Below, in pieces: positions 24,073 through 33,188 of a DNA stretch of 64,000 nt. This DNA comes from Burkholderia stabilis. Lineage in GTDB: Bacteria > Pseudomonadota > Gammaproteobacteria > Burkholderiales > Burkholderiaceae. Every line of letters starts with the position of its first letter. Position 1 is the first letter of the stretch. A program made the translations under genes and the position numbers. The stretch is taken from assembly GCF_001742165.1 (NCBI RefSeq), contig NZ_CP016443.1, positions 1,798,001 to 1,862,000 on the forward strand, written 5' to 3'. A model generated the notes under the pieces. The model was not told the DNA's origin and ran no database searches. It worked only from the letters and a program-made list of their open reading frames with translations.

Positions 24073-27000
24073 ATGAACCGCACATACCGCTCGATCTGGA
24101 ACGAAGCTCTTGGCGCCTGGGTCGCAGCATCCGAACACGATTCGGCACGGGGCAAGCCGAACAAGTCGGCCGTCGTGGCCGCCGCAGTCGCTGCGCTGGC
24201 AATCGTCATGCCAGGGATGGCCAGCGCGGGGACCTATGCTCCCGGAACGGTTTCCGGCGGCGTATTCACGCCGAGCAGCTGTACCTCCAGCGGCGGCTCC
24301 GGAACGGTCGGTCGCACGACGACCGGCAACACGAATGCCTACCCGGTGGACGGATCCGGCACGTACTCGACCGTCACCGGCTGTAACTCGTCCGGCAACA
24401 ACAATCTGGCTGCAACGGCCTACGGTGCGTTCGCTCAGGTCACGGGAACGGGCGGCACGTCGAACGGCTTCCTCAGCTCGGCCGGGTTGTACGGTACGGC
24501 CGCCGGTCTCGAATCGACTGCCAGCGGCACGGCTGCCACGGCGCTCGGCTTCGGCGCGACCGCCAACGCACTGAACTCGGTCGCAATCGGCGGCGCAGGC
24601 GGCAACGGCACGACGCCGCTGTCGTACGCCAACTCGACGATCGCCTCGGGCGCCGGCGCGGTCGCAATCGGCAGCAATGCGACGAAGGGTGCGCAATCGG
24701 GCGCCGCCGACGGCATCGCAATCGGCGGCCAAGCGCTGGTCACGGCCAGCGCCACGTCCGGCATCGCGATCGGCCGCGGTGCGACGGCAAGCGGCGCATA
24801 CGGCATCGCCCAGGGCGACGGGTCCATTTCCGGCTCGACCGGCCAGAACGTCGCGATCGGTTCGTCCGGAACGACCGCCAACAGCGGCACGGCCGCCGGC
24901 GGCGCAGTCGCGATCGGTCGCGCACAGTCGGTGAGCGGCAACGGCGCGGTGGCAATCGGCAACGGCAACTCGGCAAACGGCACGGGCTCCGTCGCACTCG
25001 GCAACAACAGCACGGCGACCAACAGCTCCGTTGCGCTCGGCAGCTCGGCGTCGGCAACGGGCACGAACGGTGCGGTAGCCATCGGCAACGCCGCGACCGC
25101 GACCGGCACCGGTGCGATCGCGCTCGGCAACGTCGGTAGCTTCGCCGCCAATTCGCAGGCCACCGGCACGGACGCGCTGGCACTCGGCAACGGCTCGACG
25201 GCCAGCGGCAACGCGGGCGCAGTCGCCGTCGGTGCGGCAGCCGTGGCATCGGGCACCTATGCAACCGCCTTCGGCTCGAATGCGACCGCGTCGGGTGCAA
25301 ATTCGATCGCCTTCTCGCAAAACGCCAGTGCCTCGGCCACGGGTGCCATCGCAATCGGCACCGCGTCGAACGCGAGCATTGCGAACTCGGTCGCCCTCGG
25401 TTACAACTCGTCGGCGACCGCAGCGGCAGGCACCACGACCGGCGGCTCCGGCGCGGTCAACAGCTCCACGATCGGCGGTCAGAACTTCGGTCCGTACGCA
25501 GGCGCTGCTTCGGCAGGCGGTGTAGTCAGCGTGGGCGCCCAAAACGCCGAGCGCCGCATCCAGAACGTCGGCGCGGGCCTGGTCACCGCGACGAGCACGG
25601 ACGCCATCAACGGCAGCCAGCTGTACGCAGTCGCAAGCACGACCACGTCGAACATCACCAGCCTGTCGACGTCGGCTTCGACCGGCATCTCGTCGGCAAA
25701 TAGCTCGATCACCTCGCTGTCGACTTCGACGTCGACCGGCCTTTCGTCGGCGAATAGCTCCATCACGTCGCTGTCGACTTCCACGTCGACGGGTCTGTCG
25801 TCGGCCAACAGCTCGATCAAGTCGCTGTCCACGTCGACTTCGACGGGTCTGTCGTCGGCTAACAGCTCGATCACGTCGTTGTCGACTTCCACGTCGACGG
25901 GTCTCTCGTCGGCGACCAGCTCGATCGGCTCCCTGTCGACCGGCCTGAGCTCGACCAACAGCACGGTCCTGTCGCTGTCGACCTCGACGTCGACTGGCCT
26001 TTCGTCGGCTAACAGCTCGATCACCTCGCTGTCGACTTCGACGTCGACGGGTCTGTCGTCGGCCAATAGCTCGATCACTTCGCTGTCCACCTCGACCTCG
26101 ACGGGTCTGTCATCGGCCAACAGCTCGATCACGTCGCTGTCCACCTCGACGTCGACGGGTCTGTCGTCGGCCAATAGCTCGATCACTTCGCTGTCCACCT
26201 CGACCTCGACGGGTCTGTCATCGGCCAACAGCTCGATCACGTCGCTGTCCACCTCGACGTCGACGGGTCTGTCGTCGGCCAATAGCTCGATCACTTCGCT
26301 GTCCACCTCGACCTCGACGGGTCTGTCATCGGCCAACAGCTCGATCACGTCGCTGTCCACCTCGACGTCGACGGGTCTGTCGTCGGCCAATAGCTCGATC
26401 ACGTCGCTGTCCACTTCCACGTCGACCGGCCTCTCGTCGGCTAACAGCTCGATCGGCTCCCTTTCGACCGGCCTGAGCTCGACCAACAGCACGGTCCTGT
26501 CGCTGTCGACTTCGACCTCGACCGGCTTGTCGTCGGCCAACAGCTCGATCACGTCGCTGTCCACTTCCACGTCGACGGGTCTGTCCTCCGCCAACAGCTC
26601 GATCAGATCGCTGTCCACGTCGACGTCGACGGGCCTGTCGTCGGCCAACAGCTCGATCACTTCGCTGTCGACTTCGACGTCGACGGGTCTGTCCTCGGCC
26701 AACAGCTCGATCACCTCGCTGTCGACCTCGACCTCGACTGGCCTGTCATCGGCGACCAGCTCGATCGGCTCCCTGTCGACCGGCCTGAGCTCGACCAACA
26801 GCACGGTCCTGTCGCTGTCGACCTCGACGTCGACCGGCCTTTCGTCGGCGACCAGCTCGATCGGCTCCCTGTCGACCGGCCTGAGCACGGTCGCGGCCAA
26901 GACAGACAACCTCGGCACCAGCACGGCATCGGCACTCGGCGGCGGCTCCACGTACAACCCGACGACCGGGACGGTGTCCGCACCGGCGTACACGACCTAC

Positions 27001-30000
27001 AACGCGGACGGCACGACGTCGACCGCCAACAGCGTCGGCTCGGCGATCGACAACATCAACGACAAGGGCATCAAGTACTTCCACGCGAACTCGACCGGCC
27101 CCGACAGCACCGCGACCGGCACCGACGCCGTCGCCATCGGCAGCAGCGCAGTCGCCAGCACGAACAACTCCGTCGCACTCGGCGCCAACTCGAAGACCGC
27201 GCCGGCCGTTGGCACGAGCAGCGCGACCGTCAACGGCGTCACGTTCGGCGGGTTCGCAGGCGCCACGCCAGTCGGTACCGTCAGCGTCGGTGACGACAAA
27301 AAGGAGCGACAAGTCACCAACGTCGCCGCCGGCCAGGTGACCTCGACCAGTACCGACGCGATCAACGGCAGCCAGCTTTACTCGGTTGCGCAACAGGTTG
27401 GCACCGCGACCAGCGCCATTTCGTCGCTGTCCACGTCGACTTCGACGGGGCTTTCGTCGGCCAATAGCTCGATTACTTCGCTGTCGACTTCGACCTCGAC
27501 CGGTCTGTCGTCGGCTAATAGCTCGATCTCCTCGCTGTCGACCTCGACCTCGACCGGCCTGTCGTCGGCTAACAGCTCGATCACTTCGCTGTCGACCTCG
27601 ACCTCGACCGGCCTGTCGTCGGCCAATAGCTCGATCACTTCGCTGTCCACGTCGACTTCGACCGGCCTGTCGTCGGCTAACAGCTCGATCACCTCGCTGT
27701 CGACTTCGACCTCCACGGGTCTGTCGTCGGCCAATAGCTCGATCACTTCGCTGTCGACTTCGACCTCCACGGGTCTGTCCTCGGCTAACAGCTCGATCAC
27801 CTCGCTGTCGACTTCGACCTCCACGGGTCTGTCCTCGGCTAACAGCTCGATCACCTCGCTGTCGACTTCGACCTCCACGGGTCTGTCGTCGGCTAATAGC
27901 TCGATCACTTCGCTGTCCACGTCGACCTCGACCGGTCTGTCGTCGGCCAACAGCTCGATCACCTCGCTGTCGACTTCGACCTCCACGGGTCTGTCCTCGG
28001 CCAACAGCTCGATCACGTCGTTGTCCACGTCGACTTCGACGGGCCTGTCGTCGGCTAACAGTTCGATCACTTCGCTGTCGACGTCGACCTCGACCGGTCT
28101 GTCGTCGGCCAATAGCTCGATCTCCTCGCTGTCGACCTCCACGTCGACCGGCCTGTCGTCGGCTAACAGCTCGATCACCTCGCTGTCGACTTCGACCTCC
28201 ACGGGTCTGTCGTCGGCCAACAGCTCGATCACTTCGCTGTCGACCTCAACCTCGACGGGTCTGTCGTCGGCCAACAGCTCGATCACCTCGCTGTCGACCT
28301 CGACCTCGACCGGTCTGTCGTCGGCCAATAGCTCGATCACGTCGCTGTCGACTTCGACCTCCACCGGTCTGTCGTCGGCCAATAGCTCGATCACTTCGCT
28401 GTCCACGTCGACTTCGACGGGCCTGTCGTCGGCCAACAGCTCGATCTCGTCGCTGTCGACTTCCACGTCGACGGGTCTGTCGTCGGCTAACAGCTCGATC
28501 ACTTCGCTGTCGACTTCCACGTCGACCGGCCTGTCCTCGGCTAACAGTTCGATCACGTCGTTGTCGACTTCGACGTCGACTGGCCTGTCGTCGGCGAATA
28601 GCTCGATCACGTCGTTGTCGACCTCGACCTCGACCGGTCTGTCGTCGGCTAACAGCTCGATCACCTCGCTGTCGACTTCGACCTCCACGGGTCTGTCGTC
28701 GGCCAACAGCTCGATCACTTCGCTGTCGACCTCCACGTCGACCGGCTTGTCGTCGGCCAACAGCTCGATCTCGTCGCTGTCCACGTCGACCTCAACCGGC
28801 CTGTCGTCGGCTAACAGCTCGATCACTTCGCTGTCGACCTCCACGTCGACCGGCCTGTCGTCGGCTAATAGTTCGATCACTTCGCTGTCGACCTCCACGT
28901 CGACCGGCCTGTCGTCGGCCAATAGCTCGATCACTTCGCTGTCCACGTCGACCTCGACCGGCCTGTCGTCGGCTAACAGCTCGATCACTTCGCTGTCGAC
29001 CTCCACGTCGACCGGCTTGTCGTCGGCTAATAGCTCGATCACGTCGTTGTCCACGTCGACTTCGACCGGCCTGTCGTCGGCCAATAGCTCGATCACCTCG
29101 CTGTCGACTTCCACGTCGACCGGTCTGTCGTCGGCTAACAGCTCGATCTCGTCGCTGTCGACTTCGACCTCGACCGGCCTCTCGTCGGCGAATAGCTCGA
29201 TCACCTCGCTGTCGACTTCCACGTCGACCGGCCTGTCGTCGGCAAACAGCTCGATCACGTCGCTGTCGACTTCGACCTCGACCGGCCTGTCGTCGGCAAA
29301 CAGCTCGATCACCTCGCTGTCCACATCGACTTCGACGGGCCTGTCGTCGGCAAACAGCTCGATCTCGTCGCTGTCCACGTCGACTTCGACCGGCTTGTCG
29401 TCGGCTAACAGCTCGATCTCGTCGTTGTCCACGTCGACTTCGACCGGTTTGTCGTCGGCCAACAGCTCGATCTCGTCGCTGTCCACCTCGACCTCGACCG
29501 GCCTGTCCTCGGCCAACAGCTCGATCTCGTCGCTGTCCACCTCGACCTCGACCGGCTTGTCGTCGGCTAACAGCTCGATCTCGTCGTTGTCCACGTCGAC
29601 TTCGACCGGCTTGTCGTCGGCTAACAGCTCGATCTCGTCGTTGTCCACGTCGACCTCGACTGGCCTGTCGTCGGCGAATAGCTCGATCTCGTCGTTGTCC
29701 ACGTCGACTTCGACGGGCCTGTCCTCGGCCAACAGCTCGATCTCGTCGCTGTCCACGTCGACTTCGACGGGCTTGTCGTCGGCCAACAGCTCGATCTCGT
29801 CGTTGTCCACCTCGACCTCGACCGGCTTGTCGTCGGCCAACAGCTCGATCTCGTCGTTGTCGACGTCGACCTCGACTGGCCTGTCGTCGGCGAATAGCTC
29901 GATCACCTCGCTGTCGACCTCCACGTCGACCGGCCTGTCCTCGGCTAACAGCTCGATCACGTCGTTGTCGACCTCGACCTCGACCGGCCTGTCGTCCGCC

Positions 30001-31995
30001 AACAGCTCGATCAGCTCCCTGTCGACCTCCACGTCGACCGGCCTGTCCACGGTAACCAGCTCGGTCAGCTCGCTGTCGACTTCGACGTCGACCGGCCTGT
30101 CCTCGGCCAACAGCTCGATCAGCTCCCTGTCGACCTCCACCTCGACCGGCCTGTCCACGGTAACCAGCTCGGTCACCTCGCTGTCCACGTCGACCTCGAC
30201 CGGCATCAGCTCGCTGTCCACCGGCCTCTCGTCGACCGACAGCACGGTCCTGTCGCTGTCCACGTCGACGTCGACCGGCATCGGCTCGCTGTCCACCGGC
30301 CTGAGCACGACGAACAGCTCGGTGGCGTCGCTGTCCACCTCGACCTCGACCGCGATCAACGCCGCGAAGACGCACTACTACAGCGTCAACGACAACGGCA
30401 CGCAGCAAAGCAACTACGCCAACGACGGCGCGACCGGCACCAACGCCCTCGCGGCCGGCGTCAACGCCAGCGCAGCAGGCGCAAGCAGCGTCGCGGTCGG
30501 CGACGGTTCGAACGCGCAGTCGGCAGGCGCGGTCGCGATCGGCCAGAATGCATCGGCAACGGGCGGCAAGGCGGTATCGATCGGTTCCGGCAACACGGCA
30601 ACCGGCGACGGCGCGGTGGCGATCGGCGACCCGAGCATCGCGACGGGCACCGGCGCGGTGGCGATGGGCGCGAACGACACGGCGACCGGCAACGGCGCAG
30701 TGGCCCTCGGCAACGCGAACACTGCAAACGGCGCCAGCGCGCTCGCCCTCGGCAGCTCGAACCAGGCGCTCGCGGACAACACGATCGCGCTCGGCAACAA
30801 GGCGACGGCCAACGCCGTCGGCGCACAGGCCTACGGCTCGAGCGCAACGGCAAGTGCGGCCGATTCGCTCGCGTTCGGTTCGAACGCGCTGGCCAACGTC
30901 GCCAACTCGATCGCGCTGGGTGCGAACTCGGTCACCGGCAGCGCGAACCCGACGGCGAGCGCAACGATCGGTGGCGTCCAGTACTTCTTCCAGGGCGCAT
31001 CGCCGGTCGGCGTGGTGAGCGTCGGCGCACCGGGCGCGGAACGCCAGATCACGAACGTCGCCGCGGGCCGGATCTCGGCCAGCAGCACGGACGCGATCAA
31101 CGGCAGCCAGCTCAACGCGACGAATCAGGCAGTCAACAACCTGTCGACGTCCACCGCGTCGAACGTCGCGTCGCTGTCGACCGGCATCAACTCGCTGTCG
31201 ACGGGCCTGAGCGCGACGAACAGCTCGGTGTCGTCGCTGTCCACGTCGACCTCGACCGCGATCAACTCGCTGTCGACCGGCCTGAGCACGACGAACAGCA
31301 ACGTCAACTCGCTGTCGACGTCGACCTCGACCGGCATCGGCTCGCTGTCGACCGGCCTGAGCACGACGAACAGCAACGTGGCGTCGCTGTCGACCGGCGT
31401 GTCGAACATCAACAACACGCTGAACCAGTTGTCGACGACGATCAACAACAACCAGACGCGTTCGGTGAACAACAACGGGATCGCCGCCGACATGAACGGC
31501 AAGGGCACCGACGTCCCGACCGTGACCGCCGGCTCGAACTCGGTGGCGATCGGCGCGAATTCGAACGACAGCAACCGTCAGAACGTGGTGTCGGTCGGCA
31601 ACGACCAGCAGCAGCGCCAGATCATCAACGTCGCGCCGGGTACGCAAGGCACCGACGCGGTGAACGTGAACCAGCTGACTCAGGTGCAGACCACGCTGTC
31701 GACGGCGCTGTCGGGCCAGCAGGCGCAGATCAACTCGCTGGGTTCGCAACTGCAGCAGACCGACCAGATGGCGAAGCAGGGTATCGCGGCAGTCGGCGCG
31801 ATGGCCTCGATCCCGGCGCTCGATCGCGATGCCAACTTCGGGATGGGCGTGGGCACGTCGACGTTCCTCGGCCAGAAGGCAATGGCGGTCAACATGCAGG
31901 CCCGCATCACGGAGAACCTGAAAGCGTCGATCAACGGCGGTTTCAGCGGCGGTCAGAAGGTGATCGGCGCCGGCATGCTGTACCAGTGGAAGTAA
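24073..31995 (+). CDS. Giant YadA-type trimeric autotransporter adhesin with Ser/Thr-rich stalk
   Basis: This 2640-residue protein starts with an ESPR extended signal peptide (MNRTYRSIWNEALGAWVA) and a hydrophobic core cut near MASAG. Left-handed-beta-roll head repeats of the SVAIGxxA type fill about 135-500, ending in a neck (STDAINGSQLY near 515). Stalk block 1 is about 537-937, a second small head and neck 957-1107, stalk block 2 about 1117-2096, a third head and neck 2114-2346, a short stalk to 2443, a last neck near 2487-2537 and the YadA membrane anchor about 2570-2640 (ending MLYQWK). The stalk blocks repeat SLSTSTSTGLSSANSSIT about 70 times, 12 of 18 residues being Ser or Thr. The anchor forms a trimeric outer-membrane barrel that exports the passenger. 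The genes that follow suggest the stalk is glycosylated. Confidence 0.95.
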   Translation: MNRTYRSIWNEALGAWVAASEHDSARGKPNKSAVVAAAVAALAIVMPGMASAGTYAPGTVSGGVFTPSSCTSSGGSGTVGRTTTGNTNAYPVDGSGTYSTVTGCNSSGNNNLAATAYGAFAQVTGTGGTSNGFLSSAGLYGTAAGLESTASGTAATALGFGATANALNSVAIGGAGGNGTTPLSYANSTIASGAGAVAIGSNATKGAQSGAADGIAIGGQALVTASATSGIAIGRGATASGAYGIAQGDGSISGSTGQNVAIGSSGTTANSGTAAGGAVAIGRAQSVSGNGAVAIGNGNSANGTGSVALGNNSTATNSSVALGSSASATGTNGAVAIGNAATATGTGAIALGNVGSFAANSQATGTDALALGNGSTASGNAGAVAVGAAAVASGTYATAFGSNATASGANSIAFSQNASASATGAIAIGTASNASIANSVALGYNSSATAAAGTTTGGSGAVNSSTIGGQNFGPYAGAASAGGVVSVGAQNAERRIQNVGAGLVTATSTDAINGSQLYAVASTTTSNITSLSTSASTGISSANSSITSLSTSTSTGLSSANSSITSLSTSTSTGLSSANSSIKSLSTSTSTGLSSANSSITSLSTSTSTGLSSATSSIGSLSTGLSSTNSTVLSLSTSTSTGLSSANSSITSLSTSTSTGLSSANSSITSLSTSTSTGLSSANSSITSLSTSTSTGLSSANSSITSLSTSTSTGLSSANSSITSLSTSTSTGLSSANSSITSLSTSTSTGLSSANSSITSLSTSTSTGLSSANSSITSLSTSTSTGLSSANSSIGSLSTGLSSTNSTVLSLSTSTSTGLSSANSSITSLSTSTSTGLSSANSSIRSLSTSTSTGLSSANSSITSLSTSTSTGLSSANSSITSLSTSTSTGLSSATSSIGSLSTGLSSTNSTVLSLSTSTSTGLSSATSSIGSLSTGLSTVAAKTDNLGTSTASALGGGSTYNPTTGTVSAPAYTTYNADGTTSTANSVGSAIDNINDKGIKYFHANSTGPDSTATGTDAVAIGSSAVASTNNSVALGANSKTAPAVGTSSATVNGVTFGGFAGATPVGTVSVGDDKKERQVTNVAAGQVTSTSTDAINGSQLYSVAQQVGTATSAISSLSTSTSTGLSSANSSITSLSTSTSTGLSSANSSISSLSTSTSTGLSSANSSITSLSTSTSTGLSSANSSITSLSTSTSTGLSSANSSITSLSTSTSTGLSSANSSITSLSTSTSTGLSSANSSITSLSTSTSTGLSSANSSITSLSTSTSTGLSSANSSITSLSTSTSTGLSSANSSITSLSTSTSTGLSSANSSITSLSTSTSTGLSSANSSITSLSTSTSTGLSSANSSISSLSTSTSTGLSSANSSITSLSTSTSTGLSSANSSITSLSTSTSTGLSSANSSITSLSTSTSTGLSSANSSITSLSTSTSTGLSSANSSITSLSTSTSTGLSSANSSISSLSTSTSTGLSSANSSITSLSTSTSTGLSSANSSITSLSTSTSTGLSSANSSITSLSTSTSTGLSSANSSITSLSTSTSTGLSSANSSITSLSTSTSTGLSSANSSISSLSTSTSTGLSSANSSITSLSTSTSTGLSSANSSITSLSTSTSTGLSSANSSITSLSTSTSTGLSSANSSITSLSTSTSTGLSSANSSITSLSTSTSTGLSSANSSITSLSTSTSTGLSSANSSISSLSTSTSTGLSSANSSITSLSTSTSTGLSSANSSITSLSTSTSTGLSSANSSITSLSTSTSTGLSSANSSISSLSTSTSTGLSSANSSISSLSTSTSTGLSSANSSISSLSTSTSTGLSSANSSISSLSTSTSTGLSSANSSISSLSTSTSTGLSSANSSISSLSTSTSTGLSSANSSISSLSTSTSTGLSSANSSISSLSTSTSTGLSSANSSISSLSTSTSTGLSSANSSISSLSTSTSTGLSSANSSITSLSTSTSTGLSSANSSITSLSTSTSTGLSSANSSISSLSTSTSTGLSTVTSSVSSLSTSTSTGLSSANSSISSLSTSTSTGLSTVTSSVTSLSTSTSTGISSLSTGLSSTDSTVLSLSTSTSTGIGSLSTGLSTTNSSVASLSTSTSTAINAAKTHYYSVNDNGTQQSNYANDGATGTNALAAGVNASAAGASSVAVGDGSNAQSAGAVAIGQNASATGGKAVSIGSGNTATGDGAVAIGDPSIATGTGAVAMGANDTATGNGAVALGNANTANGASALALGSSNQALADNTIALGNKATANAVGAQAYGSSATASAADSLAFGSNALANVANSIALGANSVTGSANPTASATIGGVQYFFQGASPVGVVSVGAPGAERQITNVAAGRISASSTDAINGSQLNATNQAVNNLSTSTASNVASLSTGINSLSTGLSATNSSVSSLSTSTSTAINSLSTGLSTTNSNVNSLSTSTSTGIGSLSTGLSTTNSNVASLSTGVSNINNTLNQLSTTINNNQTRSVNNNGIAADMNGKGTDVPTVTAGSNSVAIGANSNDSNRQNVVSVGNDQQQRQIINVAPGTQGTDAVNVNQLTQVQTTLSTALSGQQAQINSLGSQLQQTDQMAKQGIAAVGAMASIPALDRDANFGMGVGTSTFLGQKAMAVNMQARITENLKASINGGFSGGQKVIGAGMLYQWK
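25680..26880 (+). repeat. 54-bp tandem repeat array, block 1
   Basis: About 20 units of a 54-bp repeat, encoding the 18-residue motif, are interrupted four times by a shorter variant (SIGSLSTGLSSTNSTVLSL type). Units differ mainly at synonymous third positions while the peptide stays nearly constant. A 108-bp dimer is repeated three times exactly within it (26041-26364). Confidence 0.9.
26041..26364 (+). repeat. Three exact copies of a 108-bp dimer
   Basis: The dimer starting ACGTCGACGGGTCTGTCGTC occurs at 26041, 26149 and 26257 without a single difference, and part of a fourth copy follows from 26365. Other units in the array differ synonymously, so this is the youngest expansion. Confidence 0.85.
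27420..30060 (+). repeat. 54-bp tandem repeat array, block 2
   Basis: Roughly 49 consecutive 54-bp units (from length) encode SLSTSTSTGLSSANSSI(T/S). The first part uses ITSL and a later part (from about 29140) mostly ISSL junctions, showing regional homogenisation. Less regular units continue to about 30360. The array is free of stop codons on the opposite strand too, which creates long spurious minus-strand frames. Confidence 0.9.
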
Positions 31996-32119
31996 TGCGT
32001 CGCGCCGCCAGGCCGCCCGGCTCGCCAGCCGGACGGCCCGCGGCGGCCCCGACGGCAGGACGAGCCCGTCGCGCAACCCGCGGCCGGCTTCTGTCAAACC
32101 AAGCTTTGAGGACGTAACC

Positions 32120-32782
32120 GTGAACAAACTCGCTCTCGCGCTCGCGCTTTCAGCAACGGCCCTCGCCGCGTGCTCGACCGCATCCGGCCCGACCTTCAGC
32201 GCCTCCGAACTGCAGCCGCGCGATGGCGTGCGCACGTTCGAGGTGGACTGCGCCGGCCTGCTGTCGGGCCCGCAGACCTGCATGAAGGCCGCCCGCAAGA
32301 TCTGCGGCGATCAGCCCGTGCGCGCCCTCGACTCGGCCCGCGCGCTGCGCGACGGCTCCAGCCCGTCGTCGCTGGTATTCCAGTGCGGCGCCGCGCCGGC
32401 CGAGCCGGCATCGGCCGCCGAGCCGACGCCCGCCACCGTCGAACGCGTGAACCTGTCGGGCGATGCGCTGTTCGCCACCGACCACGCGACGCTCGCGCCG
32501 ACCGCACGCGAATCGCTCGACCGGCTGCTGAACGAGCGCAAAGACCGCACGTACTCGCAGGTTACGGTCACCGGCTTTACGGATTCGGTGGGCAGCGACG
32601 ACTACAACCTCGCACTGTCGAAGCGCCGCGCCGAATCCGTCGCGGCCTACCTGAAGGCGCACGGCCTGAAGACCGACTCGATGACGGTCACGGGCCGCGG
32701 CAAAGCCGATCCGGTCGCCTCCAACGCGACGCCCGAAGGCCGCGCCAGCAACCGCCGCGTCGAAATCCGGCTGCAACAGTAA
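32120..32782 (+). CDS. OmpA-family outer-membrane lipoprotein
   Basis: This 220-residue protein has a lipoprotein signal peptide with lipobox LAAC (Cys18). A middle region with three further cysteines follows (FEVDCAGLLSGPQTCMKAARKICG), then a C-terminal OmpA/MotB peptidoglycan-binding domain (about 112-220) with VTGFTDSVGSDDYNLALSKRRAESVAAYL and GKADPVASNATPEGRASNRRVEI. The conserved D and R that bind diaminopimelate are present. It begins 124 bp after the giant adhesin and ends before a strong terminator, so it is probably an accessory factor that anchors or supports the adhesin at the cell wall. Confidence 0.88.
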   Translation: MNKLALALALSATALAACSTASGPTFSASELQPRDGVRTFEVDCAGLLSGPQTCMKAARKICGDQPVRALDSARALRDGSSPSSLVFQCGAAPAEPASAAEPTPATVERVNLSGDALFATDHATLAPTARESLDRLLNERKDRTYSQVTVTGFTDSVGSDDYNLALSKRRAESVAAYLKAHGLKTDSMTVTGRGKADPVASNATPEGRASNRRVEIRLQQ

Positions 32783-33188
32783 ACAGTCATCAGGCGGCGG
32801 CCGCGCGCCACGCGCGGCGGCCCGATCCGGCGGGCGCCAGCGCCGCCCCGGAAATCCGCCGGACGAACGGGGCGCCGCTTTGCCGGCGCCCCGTTTCCAT
32901 TGGCCGACGGCTATGTCAAAGTTCGTCATGCCCCTCCACAAAGCGGCGATTTCCATGCCACAATCGCCGCAGACAGACGCCGGGGCAGCCTGCCCGAACC
33001 GCGCGCCGTGCCAGGCGCGCCCGACGCCACGCCGGAATCCGGCTGCCGCTCCCGCGATCCACGTCGCACGATTCGCCTGCCGCGGAGCATCGGCGCGAAT
33101 GCAACCATGACAACCCACGGCGCACCGCTTCCCGGTCAGGCGCTCGACGCCACGCCCGGACGCACGACGCCGCAGAGGAAACCAACCG
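32783..33188. other. 406-bp gap between the lipoprotein and the DUF2827 operon
   Basis: It contains the terminator at 32866-32896 and must contain the promoter of the four-gene operon starting at 33189. No gene is supported; the overlapping open frames are Arg/Pro-rich shadows. Confidence 0.5.
32866..32896 (+). terminator. Terminator after adhesin-lipoprotein unit
   Basis: A perfect 12-bp stem AACGGGGCGCCG/CGGCGCCCCGTT with loop CTTTGC is followed by TTCC. It separates the adhesin/lipoprotein transcript from the downstream operon, though the T-run is short. Confidence 0.65.

Noticed and set aside
27386..30055. 889-residue Arg/Cys-rich frame on the plus strand
   Set aside because: It is a +1 shadow of the adhesin repeats with no protein-like composition.
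27378..30359. 993-residue minus-strand open frame over the adhesin repeats (and similar frames at 25479-26993 and 28792-32298)
   Set aside because: The 54-bp repeats contain no stop codon on the opposite strand, so long frames arise automatically. The translation is a monotonous acidic repeat, mirrors the plus-strand gene, and lacks a ribosome-binding site.
24073..31995. CRISPR-like array because of many evenly spaced repeats
   Set aside because: Units are directly adjacent 54-bp coding repeats without spacers, and the frame is open throughout.
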